This document shows positions 8,398-17,469 of a stretch of 64,000 nt of DNA, piece by piece; position 1 is the first letter of the stretch; every line of letters begins with the position of its first letter. A model generated the notes under the pieces. The model was not told the origin of the DNA. It did no database searches and saw nothing but the letters and a program-made list of their open reading frames with translations. The stretch is from the NCBI RefSeq assembly GCF_965228935.1, contig NZ_OZ245846.1, positions 2,852,001-2,916,000 of the forward strand, written 5' to 3'. Source of the stretch: Ulvibacterium sp965228935 (GTDB lineage: Bacteria; Bacteroidota; Bacteroidia; Flavobacteriales; Flavobacteriaceae). The translations under genes were made by a program, and so were the position numbers.

Positions 8398-8982
8398 ATG
8401 AAAAAAATAGCTTTCCTAATTGTTTTATTTTCCTTTCTTAGTATCCAACATACCTTGGCCCAATTACAAGGCACCAGTAATATAGGCGCCGACGGTACCG
8501 TGGCCGTAAAGGCAGGATTTAACCTTTCCGCCCTCGGTGGTGACAGTAGATATGATTATGGCACCAAGCCCGGTTTTCATCTTGGGGGACTGGTAGAGAT
8601 TCCCTTTTCCGACGTCATTATTATTCAACCGGAGGTTCTTCTATCTTTTCAGGGTAGCGGCACCTTCTTGGAAGATGATATCAACTTGTTTTATCTAAAC
8701 GTGCCCTTGATCGCCAAATACAATGTTTGGGACAACCTTTTTATAGAGGCGGGACCGCAATTGAGCGTATTACTTTCCAGTAACATCGATGAAGACACGT
8801 ATGGTACTTTGGTTACTCCGGACAAAAACACGTTCGACATTGGTTTTGCCTTTGGGGCAGGATATCGATTGGATGAGAACTTTTATTTTCAGTTACGTTT
8901 TATTCCCGGGTTCATCGATGTGGTCAAGGACTTCGATTCCAAGAATCGGGTGGCGCAGATTTCCGCTAGTTACTTTTTTTAA
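8398..8982 (+). CDS. PorT-family outer-membrane beta-barrel protein
   Basis: A 194-residue exported protein. The signal peptide MKKIAFLIVLFSFLSIQHT ends in LAQ. The mature part has the outer-membrane beta-barrel layout of Bacteroidota: AVKAGFNLSALGG near the N-terminus, GFHLGGLVEIPFS, IIIQPEVLLSFQG, LNVPLIAKYN and a final SASYFF with C-terminal Phe. Function is unknown. The frame could begin at 8338, but the -7 box at 8364-8371 and the signal peptide fix the start at 8398. It lies divergently from the 7664-8182 barrel gene. Confidence 0.8.
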   Translation: MKKIAFLIVLFSFLSIQHTLAQLQGTSNIGADGTVAVKAGFNLSALGGDSRYDYGTKPGFHLGGLVEIPFSDVIIIQPEVLLSFQGSGTFLEDDINLFYLNVPLIAKYNVWDNLFIEAGPQLSVLLSSNIDEDTYGTLVTPDKNTFDIGFAFGAGYRLDENFYFQLRFIPGFIDVVKDFDSKNRVAQISASYFF

Positions 8983-9250
8983 AACCCAAAAGGGTAAAAA
9001 TACTTTTCAAGGGTTTACGGACTGTCTCCCGCAACAAAAGGGATGTGCCCCGGTGTGCCGACTTTGTTCGGTTTGGCATAATGGCTGCCTATTCCTGGAA
9101 AAGTGATTTCCAATTCAAGGGTAGCCCAACATTCTTTTGATGCACTTGGAAAGCCCATGTGCAACGGTTTTTCCGAATTTGGCAACAAAGTTGCTTCTTA
9201 ATGTAGTCCGATGGATGTATTTGACGTTATTGTTCCTATAATCTATCGTT

Positions 9251-9763
9251 ATGAAGCACACCCTATGCGTCTTGGCCTTTATTGTTTTCGGATTTTCGAT
9301 GAATGCGCAGGAGGGATTTAAACTGGGCATTCAAGGGGGATTGCCCCTTGGGGACTTTAATGATGAGGTAAGCCTGTTTGTCGGGGCCGATGTAGGGTAT
9401 ATGTGGGCCCTGGGCAGATTAATGGACTTTGGGGTTACTGCCGGTTTCATCCATGGTTTTGCCGAAACCTTTCAGGGCCAAACCGTATCGGTGGATTTGC
9501 CCAACGTACAATTTTTGCCACTTGCCGCCTCTATACGGATATGGCCCTCCAATTCCTTTTCCCTTGGGGTGAATGCCGGAACCGCCTTGGGCATTAACGA
9601 TGGTAATGATGGAGGGTTTTACTATAGGCCGATCATTGGATTTTTGTTGGGCCCACAAACTGAATTGAACCTTTCCTATACCGGAATACAATTGGACGAA
9701 AGAGCGTGGAACTCCGCCAATCTTGGGGTTATCTACACCTTTCCCACAGGAAGACGGCGTTAA
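9251..9763 (+). CDS. Outer-membrane beta-barrel protein
   Basis: A 170-residue protein starting with signal peptide MKHTLCVLAFIVFGFSMNAQ. The mature protein has repeated strand pattern FKLGIQGGLPLGDFND, FVGADVGYMWAL and MDFGVTAGFIHGF, with a C-terminal NLGVIYTFPTGRRR. It belongs with the porin-like small barrels of Bacteroidota; the role is unknown. The upstream 268 nt (8983-9250) holds a small hairpin (GCAAC-AAA-GTTGC at 9182-9194) but no gene. Confidence 0.75.
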   Translation: MKHTLCVLAFIVFGFSMNAQEGFKLGIQGGLPLGDFNDEVSLFVGADVGYMWALGRLMDFGVTAGFIHGFAETFQGQTVSVDLPNVQFLPLAASIRIWPSNSFSLGVNAGTALGINDGNDGGFYYRPIIGFLLGPQTELNLSYTGIQLDERAWNSANLGVIYTFPTGRRR

Positions 9764-9828
9764 TTCCCTGCTGGCCCAGTGACACCATTTTTTTTACGGG
9801 GACTAATTTGCTAATTTTAACTCCATCA

Positions 9829-9847
9829 ACCTACCTATAGGGTAGGT
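9829..9847. repeat. Inverted repeat upstream of aroQ
   Basis: ACCTACC at 9829-9835 and GGTAGGT at 9841-9847 form a 7-bp inverted repeat with a 5-nt centre. A second small one, AGGT-CTG-ACCT, overlaps its right arm. It sits 31 nt before the aroQ ATG, where an operator or a leader hairpin could act. Confidence 0.4.
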
Positions 9848-9878
9848 CTGACCTATTGGAAACACTAGAATCGATTGG

Positions 9879-10307
9879 ATGAAAATTATTATAATCAATG
9901 GCCCAAACTTAAACCTTTTGGGCAAACGGGAGCCGGAGGTATATGGCAACCAGACTTTTGAGGACTATTTTTCGATACTACAGTTCAAGTTCAAGGATGT
10001 ACAGTTGGAGTATTACCAATCCAATATTGAAGGGGAAATCATCGGTAAGCTTCAGGAAGTTGGGTTTTCCCATGAAGGCATTGTGCTCAATGCAGCTTCC
10101 TATACGCACACATCGGTAGGTATCGGTGATGCCGTGAAGGCCATTCAGACACCGGTTGTGGAGGTACATATCTCCAACACCCACAAAAGGGAAGAATTTC
10201 GTCATGTATCCTATATCTCACCAGGTGCAAAGGGAGTTATTCTGGGCTTCGGCCTACAGAGCTATGATTTGGCCATACAGAGTTTTTTGGACGATATCAC
10301 AGAATAG
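9879..10307 (+). CDS. aroQ: Type II 3-dehydroquinate dehydratase
   Basis: A 142-residue type II dehydroquinase, the normal length. NGPNLNLLGKREPEVYG holds the flexible-loop Arg and the catalytic Tyr, NAASYTHTSVGIGDAV the active-site Asn region, and EVHISNTHKREEFRHVS the catalytic His and substrate-phosphate contacts. It converts 3-dehydroquinate to 3-dehydroshikimate in the shikimate pathway. It forms a dodecamer in known members. The gene stands alone between a barrel gene and a convergent small membrane protein. Confidence 0.96.
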   Translation: MKIIIINGPNLNLLGKREPEVYGNQTFEDYFSILQFKFKDVQLEYYQSNIEGEIIGKLQEVGFSHEGIVLNAASYTHTSVGIGDAVKAIQTPVVEVHISNTHKREEFRHVSYISPGAKGVILGFGLQSYDLAIQSFLDDITE

Positions 10308-10389
10308 GAAGGGTCTTTAAGGGTGTTTGGGAAACAAAAGAGCAAGCTTTGTCAAGTCCTTAAAAATCAAATGTAAATCTTTCCACTTA

Positions 10390-10677
10390 CTATCCAGATT
10401 GTAAGGGCTTTAGATACTTCTTGTCCATATAAAATGTCCCGAAGGGCAATAAGGAGGCTAGTAGCAATATAAACAATCGTTTCGGGGCCCACTTTTTTTC
10501 CATCCAAAAAGCAATGGCCAAAAGGAGATAGGCAATGAACAGGAATCCATGGGCATAGCCAATATAGATATTGGGTTCGCGAATGTCCGCCCAATACTTT
10601 AAGGGCATACTGATAGCAAAGAGCATGAGGTAGGAAATACCCTCAAGGACAGCCGTAATTCTAAAAGTGGTAAGCAT
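10390..10677 (-). CDS. DUF3817 small integral membrane protein
   Basis: A 95-residue membrane protein with three hydrophobic helices. The pattern FRITAVLEGISYLMLF, PLKYWADIREPN, GYAHGFLFIAYLL and a short C-terminal segment LLASLLPFGTFYMDKKY is that of DUF3817. The function of the family is not known. It follows lpdA on the same strand but a hairpin lies between them. Confidence 0.85.
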   Translation of the reverse strand: MLTTFRITAVLEGISYLMLFAISMPLKYWADIREPNIYIGYAHGFLFIAYLLLAIAFWMEKKWAPKRLFILLLASLLPFGTFYMDKKYLKPLQSG

Positions 10678-10706
10678 CTTTTGAAATAATGGACGTTTCA
10701 GATAAA

Positions 10707-10736
10707 CGCAATCCAGATTTTTGGGTCTGGACTGCG
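10707..10736 (-). terminator. Probable terminator of lpdA
   Basis: CGCAATCCAGA and TCTGGACTGCG pair over 11 bp with one mismatch and an 8-nt loop. On the minus strand the stem is followed by TTTATC, a weak U tract. It lies 13 nt after the lpdA stop codon. Confidence 0.55.
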
Positions 10737-10748
10737 CTTAACTGTATT

Positions 10749-12140
10749 TTACAAATGGATTACTTCATCATAGGCATCGGCTACGGCTTCCATTACGGCC
10801 TCACTCATGGTAGGGTGGGGGTGGACCGCTTTTAATACCTCGTGCCCCGTGGTTTCCAGTTTTCGTGCCACCACTGCCTCGGCTATCATGTCCGTAACAC
10901 CGGCACCGATCATATGGCAACCCAACCATTCCCCATATTTGGCATCGAAGATGACCTTAACGAATCCGTCCGCATTACCTGAGGCCTTGGCCTTTCCACT
11001 TGCCGAAAACGGGAATTTTCCAACCTTGATATCATGTCCGGCCTCTTTCGCCTGTGTTTCGGTCAGTCCTACGGAGGCCACTTCGGGCATACAGTAGGTA
11101 CATCCCGGAATGTTACCGTAGTCCAAAGGCTCCACATGCATGCCCTTTATTTTTTCCACACAAAGGATACCCTCGGCGGAAGCGACATGGGCCAAGGCCT
11201 GCCCCGGGGTAACATCACCTATGGCATAGTAACCTGGAATATTGGTCTGGTAATAATCGTTGACTAGAATTTTATCGCGATCGGTAGCTATCCCAACTTC
11301 TTCCAAACCAATATTTTCGATATTCGATTTTATTCCTACCGCAGAAAGGACGATATCCGCCTCTAGGACCTTCTCACCTTTCGCAGTCTTTACGGTGGCC
11401 TTGACACCTTCTCCCGAGGTATCCACACTCGTAACTTCGGATGAGGTCATGATCTTGATTCCTGTCTTTTTGAAACTTCGTTCCAGTTGTTTGGAGATCT
11501 CCTCGTCCTCGACCGGAACTATACGCGGTAGGAACTCTACAACGGTGACTTCAGTGCCCATGGCATTATAGAAATAGGCGAATTCTATACCTATCGCCCC
11601 GCTACCTACAACTATCATCTTTTTTGGCTGTCCATCCAAGGACATGGCTTCCCGATAGCCGATTATCTTCTTTCCGTCCTGGGGCAGGCTGGGGAGCTCA
11701 CGGCTCCTTGCTCCCGTAGCAATGATGATATGTTCCGCACTATATTCAGTTTCCTTGCCCTCAGCATCGGTCACGGTTAATTTTTTCCCGGGTCTTAGTT
11801 TTCCAATACCGGTGATGACCTCGATTTTATTCTTTTTCATCAAGAACTGTACACCCTTGCTCATACTATCGGCTACTCCCCGACTGCGTTTTACAACGGC
11901 ATTGAAATCCTTGTCCACATCTCCTGCCTTAAGGCCATAATCCTCAGCATGCTGCAAATATTCAAATACTTGCGCCGACTTTAGCAAAGCTTTTGTAGGG
12001 ATACAACCCCAGTTAAGACAAACCCCGCCAAGGCTTTCTTTTTCAACAATCGCGGTTTTGAAACCCAGTTGGGAAGCCCTAATAGCGGCAACATAACCCC
12101 CAGGGCCACTGCCCAAAACAATAACATCGAAATTGGCCAT
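10749..12140 (-). CDS. lpdA: Dihydrolipoyl dehydrogenase (E3)
   Basis: A 463-residue flavoprotein. It has an N-terminal FAD-binding GSGPGGYVAAIRA, the redox-active disulfide GGVCLNWGCIPTK, the NAD-binding VVGSGAIGIEFAY, the second FAD motif YAIGDVTPG, and the C-terminal dimerisation domain with the catalytic HPHPTMSE. It reoxidises dihydrolipoamide in the 2-oxoacid dehydrogenase complexes and the glycine cleavage system; gcvT lies at 56322 in this same window. The gene stands alone, as often in Bacteroidota. Confidence 0.97.
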   Translation of the reverse strand: MANFDVIVLGSGPGGYVAAIRASQLGFKTAIVEKESLGGVCLNWGCIPTKALLKSAQVFEYLQHAEDYGLKAGDVDKDFNAVVKRSRGVADSMSKGVQFLMKKNKIEVITGIGKLRPGKKLTVTDAEGKETEYSAEHIIIATGARSRELPSLPQDGKKIIGYREAMSLDGQPKKMIVVGSGAIGIEFAYFYNAMGTEVTVVEFLPRIVPVEDEEISKQLERSFKKTGIKIMTSSEVTSVDTSGEGVKATVKTAKGEKVLEADIVLSAVGIKSNIENIGLEEVGIATDRDKILVNDYYQTNIPGYYAIGDVTPGQALAHVASAEGILCVEKIKGMHVEPLDYGNIPGCTYCMPEVASVGLTETQAKEAGHDIKVGKFPFSASGKAKASGNADGFVKVIFDAKYGEWLGCHMIGAGVTDMIAEAVVARKLETTGHEVLKAVHPHPTMSEAVMEAVADAYDEVIHL

Positions 12141-12444
12141 TTTTTAAACTTTTTAAAGATTACCTCCCAAAAGACGCGAATGGATTATTCGGTCGAGAGC
12201 GGTGCAAAAGTACGGAAATCAGAACCCAAATTACAAATTCAAAATCCCAATTGTTTGCCAAGGAAATCCAAAGTAATACATCAAAACATGGATTTACCGA
12301 TTTTCTGTTTTCCTAGGTTTTGGAATGTTCTTTGGGATGTCTTAATATTTTGAACAAAAATATAACACGCCCATATTGGTAGGAACCCCGTGCTTGGTAT
12401 TACGTTAGGTCAACTCAGTTAAAGTAATGAAGGACATAGGTGTT
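12141..12444. other. Intergenic region between lpdA and msrB
   Basis: No gene is seen. It holds the lpdA promoter and a short stretch (about 12225-12252) of loosely repeated CAAATT-type units of the kind scattered in flavobacterial intergenic DNA. Confidence 0.5.
12205..12237 (-). promoter_or_regulatory. Promoter of lpdA
   Basis: On the minus strand TTTG (12237-12234) and TACTTTTG (12212-12205) are separated by 21 nt. The -7 box is an exact TAnnTTTG match. Expected leader length is about 60 nt. Confidence 0.6.
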
Positions 12445-12948
12445 TTATTCCTTGGCTACAAAGTCAAGCGCCACACCATTGATACAATGTCGTTTTCCGG
12501 TGGTGTTCCTGGGGCCATCATCAAATACATGCCCTAAATGACCTCCACAGGTGGCGCAATGCTCCTCGGTTCGTTTGTAACCTATTTTGTAATCTACGTC
12601 GTAAGCCACATTGCCCTCTATTTCCCGATCAAAACTGGGCCAACCCGTACCGGAATCGAATTTATGCTCACTCTTAAAAAGAGGGGTCCCACAACCAGCG
12701 CACACATAGGTTCCTTCTTCCTTGTTATCCAGAAGATCACTACTGAATGCATTTTCAGTAGCGGCCTTGCGCAGTACGTAGAATTCCATATCATTGAGTT
12801 CCTTTCGCCATTCCTCCTCCGTTTTGGATATGGGGAAAGTCTTTTCTTTTTTCGTGTCCCTATTCGAGGCAGTTTCCTTTTCTTGGGAATTTCCTTTACA
12901 TCCGGTTATAAGCAGAATAAAGGAGATTAATAGCATTTTACGGGTCAT
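12445..12948 (-). CDS. msrB: Peptide-methionine (R)-S-oxide reductase, lipoprotein form
   Basis: A 167-residue MsrB. The N-terminus MTRKMLLISFILLITGCKGN has a lipobox (ITGC), so this copy is exported and membrane-anchored. The catalytic domain has both zinc CxxC motifs (CAGCGTPLF and CATCGGHLGHVF), the FDSGTGWPSF segment, and the catalytic Cys in RHCINGVALDF. It repairs oxidised methionine in envelope proteins. It has its own promoter (-7 box at 13004-13011). Confidence 0.95.
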   Translation of the reverse strand: MTRKMLLISFILLITGCKGNSQEKETASNRDTKKEKTFPISKTEEEWRKELNDMEFYVLRKAATENAFSSDLLDNKEEGTYVCAGCGTPLFKSEHKFDSGTGWPSFDREIEGNVAYDVDYKIGYKRTEEHCATCGGHLGHVFDDGPRNTTGKRHCINGVALDFVAKE

Positions 12949-13003
12949 GAATATTAGATTTATTACATTTCTTAAATTGGACGATACTATTGGTAATTCC
13001 TTT

Positions 13004-13011
13004 CAAATGTA
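13004..13011 (-). promoter_or_regulatory. -7 box of msrB
   Basis: On the minus strand TACATTTG matches TAnnTTTG exactly, 55 nt before the msrB ATG. No -33 TTG is clear. Confidence 0.4.
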
Positions 13012-13066
13012 ACCTAACTTTATGAATGGATTATGTAAAGGCTCTACCAAAGTCATCCATCTAAAA

Positions 13067-13103
13067 GGAAAGCCTGTTCACCATTTGGGAACAGAGCTTT
13101 TCC
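13067..13103 (-). terminator. Probable terminator of the collagen-like lipoprotein gene
   Basis: GGAAAGC-CTGTTC (13067-13079) pairs with GAACAG-A-GCTTTTCC (13089-13103), a long stem with a bulge. On the minus strand it is followed by a T-rich tail. It lies 23 nt beyond the stop at 13126. Confidence 0.45.
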
Positions 13104-13125
13104 GTGGCTCAATACCAAAATAGGT

Positions 13126-13698
13126 TCAATCCAATTGTATTTTTCTAACATCCTTTTCTTCGATACCCAAGGAACGCATCACGGCATCGATATTGGATTT
13201 ATCCATTTTTGAGGATAGACCTAGATTTGCCGGGATGACCACAATCCGGAATACTTGGTTTTGGACCAAATCTACGGGAACCAGGCTTGCATCAAATTCC
13301 GGTTCTACCAAAACGCTGTAATCATTTAGCGTAAAGTCAAAATTATAGAACAATAATCCTTGATCGGAAAAGAAAGGTTGTGGCAATTGGCGCCAAACAT
13401 CCAGACCATTGTTTACCTCTTCCAATCGATACATGAGCACCACATCGTCTACCAATAATATGACATCGTCCGGGAAGGGCTCAAGGGCAAATTCATATCT
13501 GTTTAGGTCCGGATTCAAGACCATATCGATATCAATTTCAAAGGCAACCGCTTCAAATTCGGGGCCTGGAGGTCCCGGAGCACCATCCACTCCATCCGCT
13601 CCATTAAATCCATCCAATCCTGGAGGTCCTGCAGGCCCTTCACAGGATATAAAAAATAGGGCCAAAACTGTACCGAATATCAAAGTTGTTTTTTTCAT
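13126..13698 (-). CDS. Lipoprotein with a short collagen-like Gly-X-Y repeat
   Basis: A 190-residue protein. The lipoprotein signal MKKTTLIFGTVLALFFISC is followed directly by eight Gly-X-Y triplets (GPA GPP GLD GFN GAD GVD GAP GPP), then a globular beta-rich domain of about 150 residues with no family I recognise (VFRIVVIPANLGLSSKMD near the C-terminus). Collagen-like repeats form triple helices, so the mature lipoprotein may be a trimer held on a short stalk at the cell surface. That is inference. It is divergent from glgE. Confidence 0.75.
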   Translation of the reverse strand: MKKTTLIFGTVLALFFISCEGPAGPPGLDGFNGADGVDGAPGPPGPEFEAVAFEIDIDMVLNPDLNRYEFALEPFPDDVILLVDDVVLMYRLEEVNNGLDVWRQLPQPFFSDQGLLFYNFDFTLNDYSVLVEPEFDASLVPVDLVQNQVFRIVVIPANLGLSSKMDKSNIDAVMRSLGIEEKDVRKIQLD

Positions 13699-13872
13699 AA
13701 TGAATGTATTTTAGCTAGATATGTGATTCTTTTTGTACCCGTTTCAAAAAGTGTTCCAAAAATGAAATCGAAAAAATTTGAGGCTCCTTAAAGAACCCAA
13801 GATTTGTATCTTATACGGGTAGGATTATCGTTTTATTTCCTATTTTTAACAAAACCGAACAAACCTTAAACT

Positions 13873-15810
13873 ATGCTAAGACAACAACGCGTTGTTATTG
13901 AAAATGTTTCACCACAAATTCAATGTGGGGAGTTTTTTATCAAAAGGACCGTGGGCGAAAAAATAACGGTTTATGCAGATGTGCTTCCCGATGGCCATGA
14001 TGTTATCCAGGCTGAGATTCTCTATAAGCATCAGGATGACAAGAAGTATTCCGAAATCCGTATGCAACATCAGGGACAGGATGTATATTTTGAGACCTTT
14101 TCGGTACAAAAACAAGGTTTTTATGACTATAAGGTGCAAGGCTGGGTGGACCATGCCCTCAACTGGCAACATGGTATAGAGGCCAAACTTGAGGATAGGC
14201 AACATGTTAAGAGCGAACTTTTGGATGGAGTGCAATACTTGAAGTATGTTGCCAAAAAAGTTCCAGCCCAGGAGAAACCGTATCTCCAAAAACTGATCCA
14301 GCTTTTTGAGGATGACAATTCCTATGATGAGGCGGTAACAGAAGCCGTTTCCCAAAAATTACACGGATTATTTTTGAGTTATCCCCAACGTTTTCTGGCC
14401 AATAGCAGTAAGGTACTTCAGGTCTATGTGGATAGGAAAAAGGCGGCCTTTAGTACATGGTACGAGTTTTTTCCACGGTCTTCCTCACCTGAAACCAATG
14501 CACACGGGACATTTGAGGATTGTGAACGGTTACTCACCAGAATAGCCAATATGGGTTTTGATGTATTGTATTTTCCGCCTGTACATCCTATTGGGGAAGT
14601 AAACCGGAAAGGAAAGAACAATACCGTAAATGCTGTTGAGGGCGATTCCGGAGTACCGTGGGCCATTGGCTCAAAATTAGGCGGACACAAAGCCATACAC
14701 CCTGATTTGGGTACTGAAAAGGACTTCAGGAACTTGATTAAAAAGGCAAATGGCCATGGAATAGAGATTGCCATGGATCTGGCCTTCCAGGCTGCACCGG
14801 ACCATCCGTATATAACCGAACATCCGGAATGGTTTAGAAAACGACCGGACGGTACCATCCAATATGCCGAGAACCCCCCCAAAAAGTATCAGGATATTGT
14901 CAACTTTTATTTTGAATCCAAGGCGTACAAAGAATTATGGGAGGAACTGTTGAGCGTTACTTTACATTGGGTAAACTGCGGGGTACTTATTTTTAGGGTG
15001 GACAACCCCCATACCAAACCCTATTATTTTTGGAATTGGCTCATTGCCCAGGTGAAAAAGGATTATCCTGATGTACTTTTCCTGGCAGAGGCGTTTTCAC
15101 GACCAAGGGTGATGCAGCAATTGGCCAAGCAAGGATTCTCACAGTCCTATACCTACTTTACCTGGAGGGTATGGAAGCATGAGCTTATCGAGTACATGGT
15201 AGAGCTTACCCAATCCGAAATGAAGGAGTACTATCGTCCCAATTTTTGGCCCAATACCCCGGATATCAATCCATACCATCTACAAGGAGGCAATGAGGCC
15301 ATTCACCTTATTCGGTATGCCTTGGCCGCTACAATGAGCGGAAATATCGGAATCTATGGACCGGTTTTCGAATATATGGATACCGCGGCCCTTCCTGGTA
15401 AGGAAGAGTACCTGAACTGCGAAAAGTACGAGATACGGCATTGGGACTGGTCTATGGAAAATAAGTTGACCTATGTTATAAGCAAAGTAAATGCAGCACG
15501 TAAGGCCCATGAATGCCTGCAACAAACCAATAATATCCGTTTTTGTACTATTGACAATGACAATTTGATCGCTTTTTATAAATGGAACGATGACCAAACG
15601 GATCGAATGTTGATCGTAATCAGTTTAGATCCCTATTACGCCCAGAGGGGCATGGTTCAACTACCATTGGATAGTTTGGGAATTCATGCCGGTCAACCTG
15701 TACAGGTCCATGATATTATTACGGATAATGGGTACCTTTGGCATAATGAATGGAATTTTATTGAACTGCATCCGGCCTTGCCCTTTCATCTGTTCCATAT
15801 CAATACATAA
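13873..15810 (+). CDS. glgE: Alpha-1,4-glucan:maltose-1-phosphate maltosyltransferase GlgE
   Basis: A 645-residue GH13_3 enzyme with the N-terminal DUF3416 domain. Signature segments are GFDVLYFPPVHPIG and NRKGKNN; the nucleophile Asp is in FRVDNPHTKPYYFW, the acid/base Glu in FLAEAFSRP, and the third acid in FWPNTPDINPYHLQ. It transfers maltosyl units from alpha-maltose-1-phosphate to glucan chains, building glycogen-like polymer without ADP-glucose. It leads an operon with maltokinase (3-nt gap) and glgB. TATTTTTA near 13842 may serve as -7 box. Confidence 0.96.
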   Translation: MLRQQRVVIENVSPQIQCGEFFIKRTVGEKITVYADVLPDGHDVIQAEILYKHQDDKKYSEIRMQHQGQDVYFETFSVQKQGFYDYKVQGWVDHALNWQHGIEAKLEDRQHVKSELLDGVQYLKYVAKKVPAQEKPYLQKLIQLFEDDNSYDEAVTEAVSQKLHGLFLSYPQRFLANSSKVLQVYVDRKKAAFSTWYEFFPRSSSPETNAHGTFEDCERLLTRIANMGFDVLYFPPVHPIGEVNRKGKNNTVNAVEGDSGVPWAIGSKLGGHKAIHPDLGTEKDFRNLIKKANGHGIEIAMDLAFQAAPDHPYITEHPEWFRKRPDGTIQYAENPPKKYQDIVNFYFESKAYKELWEELLSVTLHWVNCGVLIFRVDNPHTKPYYFWNWLIAQVKKDYPDVLFLAEAFSRPRVMQQLAKQGFSQSYTYFTWRVWKHELIEYMVELTQSEMKEYYRPNFWPNTPDINPYHLQGGNEAIHLIRYALAATMSGNIGIYGPVFEYMDTAALPGKEEYLNCEKYEIRHWDWSMENKLTYVISKVNAARKAHECLQQTNNIRFCTIDNDNLIAFYKWNDDQTDRMLIVISLDPYYAQRGMVQLPLDSLGIHAGQPVQVHDIITDNGYLWHNEWNFIELHPALPFHLFHINT

Positions 15811-15813
15811 GAA

Positions 15814-17469
15814 ATGACCAAAAAGAAAAAGGAATCCCTGGCACGACCACCTTATCGTTTCGATACCGTTTGGGAGGAATTGATGGAGAACGATAAGTTT
15901 GTCAAAGTTTTTCTTTCCGATGTGCTGGAAAATTATGTTGTACAACAGCGTTGGTACGGTGGTAAGGCCAGTAAGTTAAAATATCTGGAGCTTCAGGAGT
16001 ATTTTAGGATACAACAAAATGAGGAAGTCTACTACGGTCTATTGTTGCAGGTTAATTTTGAAGAGGCCTTCTATCAGCATTATTTTTTACCTATTGCCTT
16101 CGTATCCGATGAGAGCTTTGCCGAGAAAGACCGCATATTACCCATACAGATAAAAGATCAGGAAGGTTTTATCATAGATGCCCTTAATTTGGAGGCTTTT
16201 CGAAAGTTGGTCTTTGAACGTATCATGACAGCGGTACCCAACGATACCACCAAGGTAAGGTATCACAAAAGCGCCAGTTTTTCGGAAACGGAGTACATTT
16301 CCTCTCGATTTATGGGCTTGGAGCAGAGCAACACTTCGGTTATTATCAATGATAGATTGGTCATTAAGTTTTTCCGCAGGATTTATTCCGATAAAAATCC
16401 CGATTATGAAATGACCCGTTTTCTCTCCGAGGAGAAAGAGTATCGGAACATACCGGCCTATATGGGAAGTATCAACGTCATCGATTCGGATAATGTGAAC
16501 ATCACGATTGCCTTGATGCAGGAACTCGTGCCCAACCAAGGGGATGCGTGGGAGTATATGTTGGGAGAGCTACATAAAATATTCTGCAATCTGGAATACA
16601 AGCGTATCCAAGTAAAGAACTTGCCCGAAACCCCAATGTTTAAAAATTTAGGGATCAATGATGTGCCTCCACGGATCATTGATTGGGCCGGGCTCAATAT
16701 TTTTTTGAAAATTCAAAAGCTTGCCCAAAGAACGGCGGAAATGCACATCGCCTTGGGATCCGAATTTGGGGATACCGCTTTTCACCCTACACATTTTAAC
16801 GGGGACTATGAAGTATGGTTAAAAAATAGGCTGCTGTATCAATTTCAGAATCGCTTGAATATTGTTGAGAACAATATGCATCGCTTGGAGGGACTTTCCT
16901 TGGAATTGGCCCGGGAGTTTTTGGAACGCAAGAACGAGATACGAAAACGATTTGTAAATTTTGATTGGACCAAACTAAAGGGGGAGCGTATCCGGATACA
17001 TGGAGATTATCATTTGGGTCAGGTTTTGGTTCAGGAAGACGATTTTTATCTTCTGGATTTTGAAGGCGAACCGGAAAGTACCATTCGGGACCGTAAAGTG
17101 AAACAACCTCCCTTAAAGGATGTGGCCGGTATTTTTCGCTCTTTCCACTACGCCATTTATGCCACTATTTTTGGAAAAGGGGAGGAGTATCCGTATTCTC
17201 GGGAAGACCTATATAAAGCAGGCGAAATATTATATCGCTATTTCATCGGCGTTTTCCTGGGGAGCTATGTAGGGTTGATACAGGAGCACAATCTCAACAT
17301 AGGTTATGTTCAGGAACGTATATTTCTTTTGAAATACTGTATGCTGGAAAAGGCGGTCTACGAATTGGGCTACGAAATGAATTCCAGACCACAATGGGCA
17401 GTAATACCATTGGAGGGCATTATGGGCATTATTAATGATACTAACCAAACAACAATATGGCAAACGTAA
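15814..17469 (+). CDS. mak: Maltokinase (Pep2/Mak type)
   Basis: A 551-residue maltokinase. The N-terminal QQRWYGGKASKLKYLEL is the cap-domain signature, and the kinase site is RIHGDYHLGQVLV followed by FYLLDFEGEPE, resembling aminoglycoside phosphotransferases. It phosphorylates maltose to maltose-1-phosphate with ATP, supplying the substrate of GlgE, whose gene ends 3 nt upstream. In many bacteria the kinase is fused to or beside trehalose synthase TreS; here it is a stand-alone gene and no treS occurs in the window. The 3' end overlaps glgB by 13 nt. Confidence 0.92.
   Translation: MTKKKKESLARPPYRFDTVWEELMENDKFVKVFLSDVLENYVVQQRWYGGKASKLKYLELQEYFRIQQNEEVYYGLLLQVNFEEAFYQHYFLPIAFVSDESFAEKDRILPIQIKDQEGFIIDALNLEAFRKLVFERIMTAVPNDTTKVRYHKSASFSETEYISSRFMGLEQSNTSVIINDRLVIKFFRRIYSDKNPDYEMTRFLSEEKEYRNIPAYMGSINVIDSDNVNITIALMQELVPNQGDAWEYMLGELHKIFCNLEYKRIQVKNLPETPMFKNLGINDVPPRIIDWAGLNIFLKIQKLAQRTAEMHIALGSEFGDTAFHPTHFNGDYEVWLKNRLLYQFQNRLNIVENNMHRLEGLSLELAREFLERKNEIRKRFVNFDWTKLKGERIRIHGDYHLGQVLVQEDDFYLLDFEGEPESTIRDRKVKQPPLKDVAGIFRSFHYAIYATIFGKGEEYPYSREDLYKAGEILYRYFIGVFLGSYVGLIQEHNLNIGYVQERIFLLKYCMLEKAVYELGYEMNSRPQWAVIPLEGIMGIINDTNQTTIWQT

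Noticed and set aside
9221..9242. TTGACG and TATAAT upstream of the 9251 barrel gene, like an E. coli promoter
   Set aside because: The spacing is only about 10 nt and this phylum does not use the E. coli consensus; no TAnnTTTG box is here.
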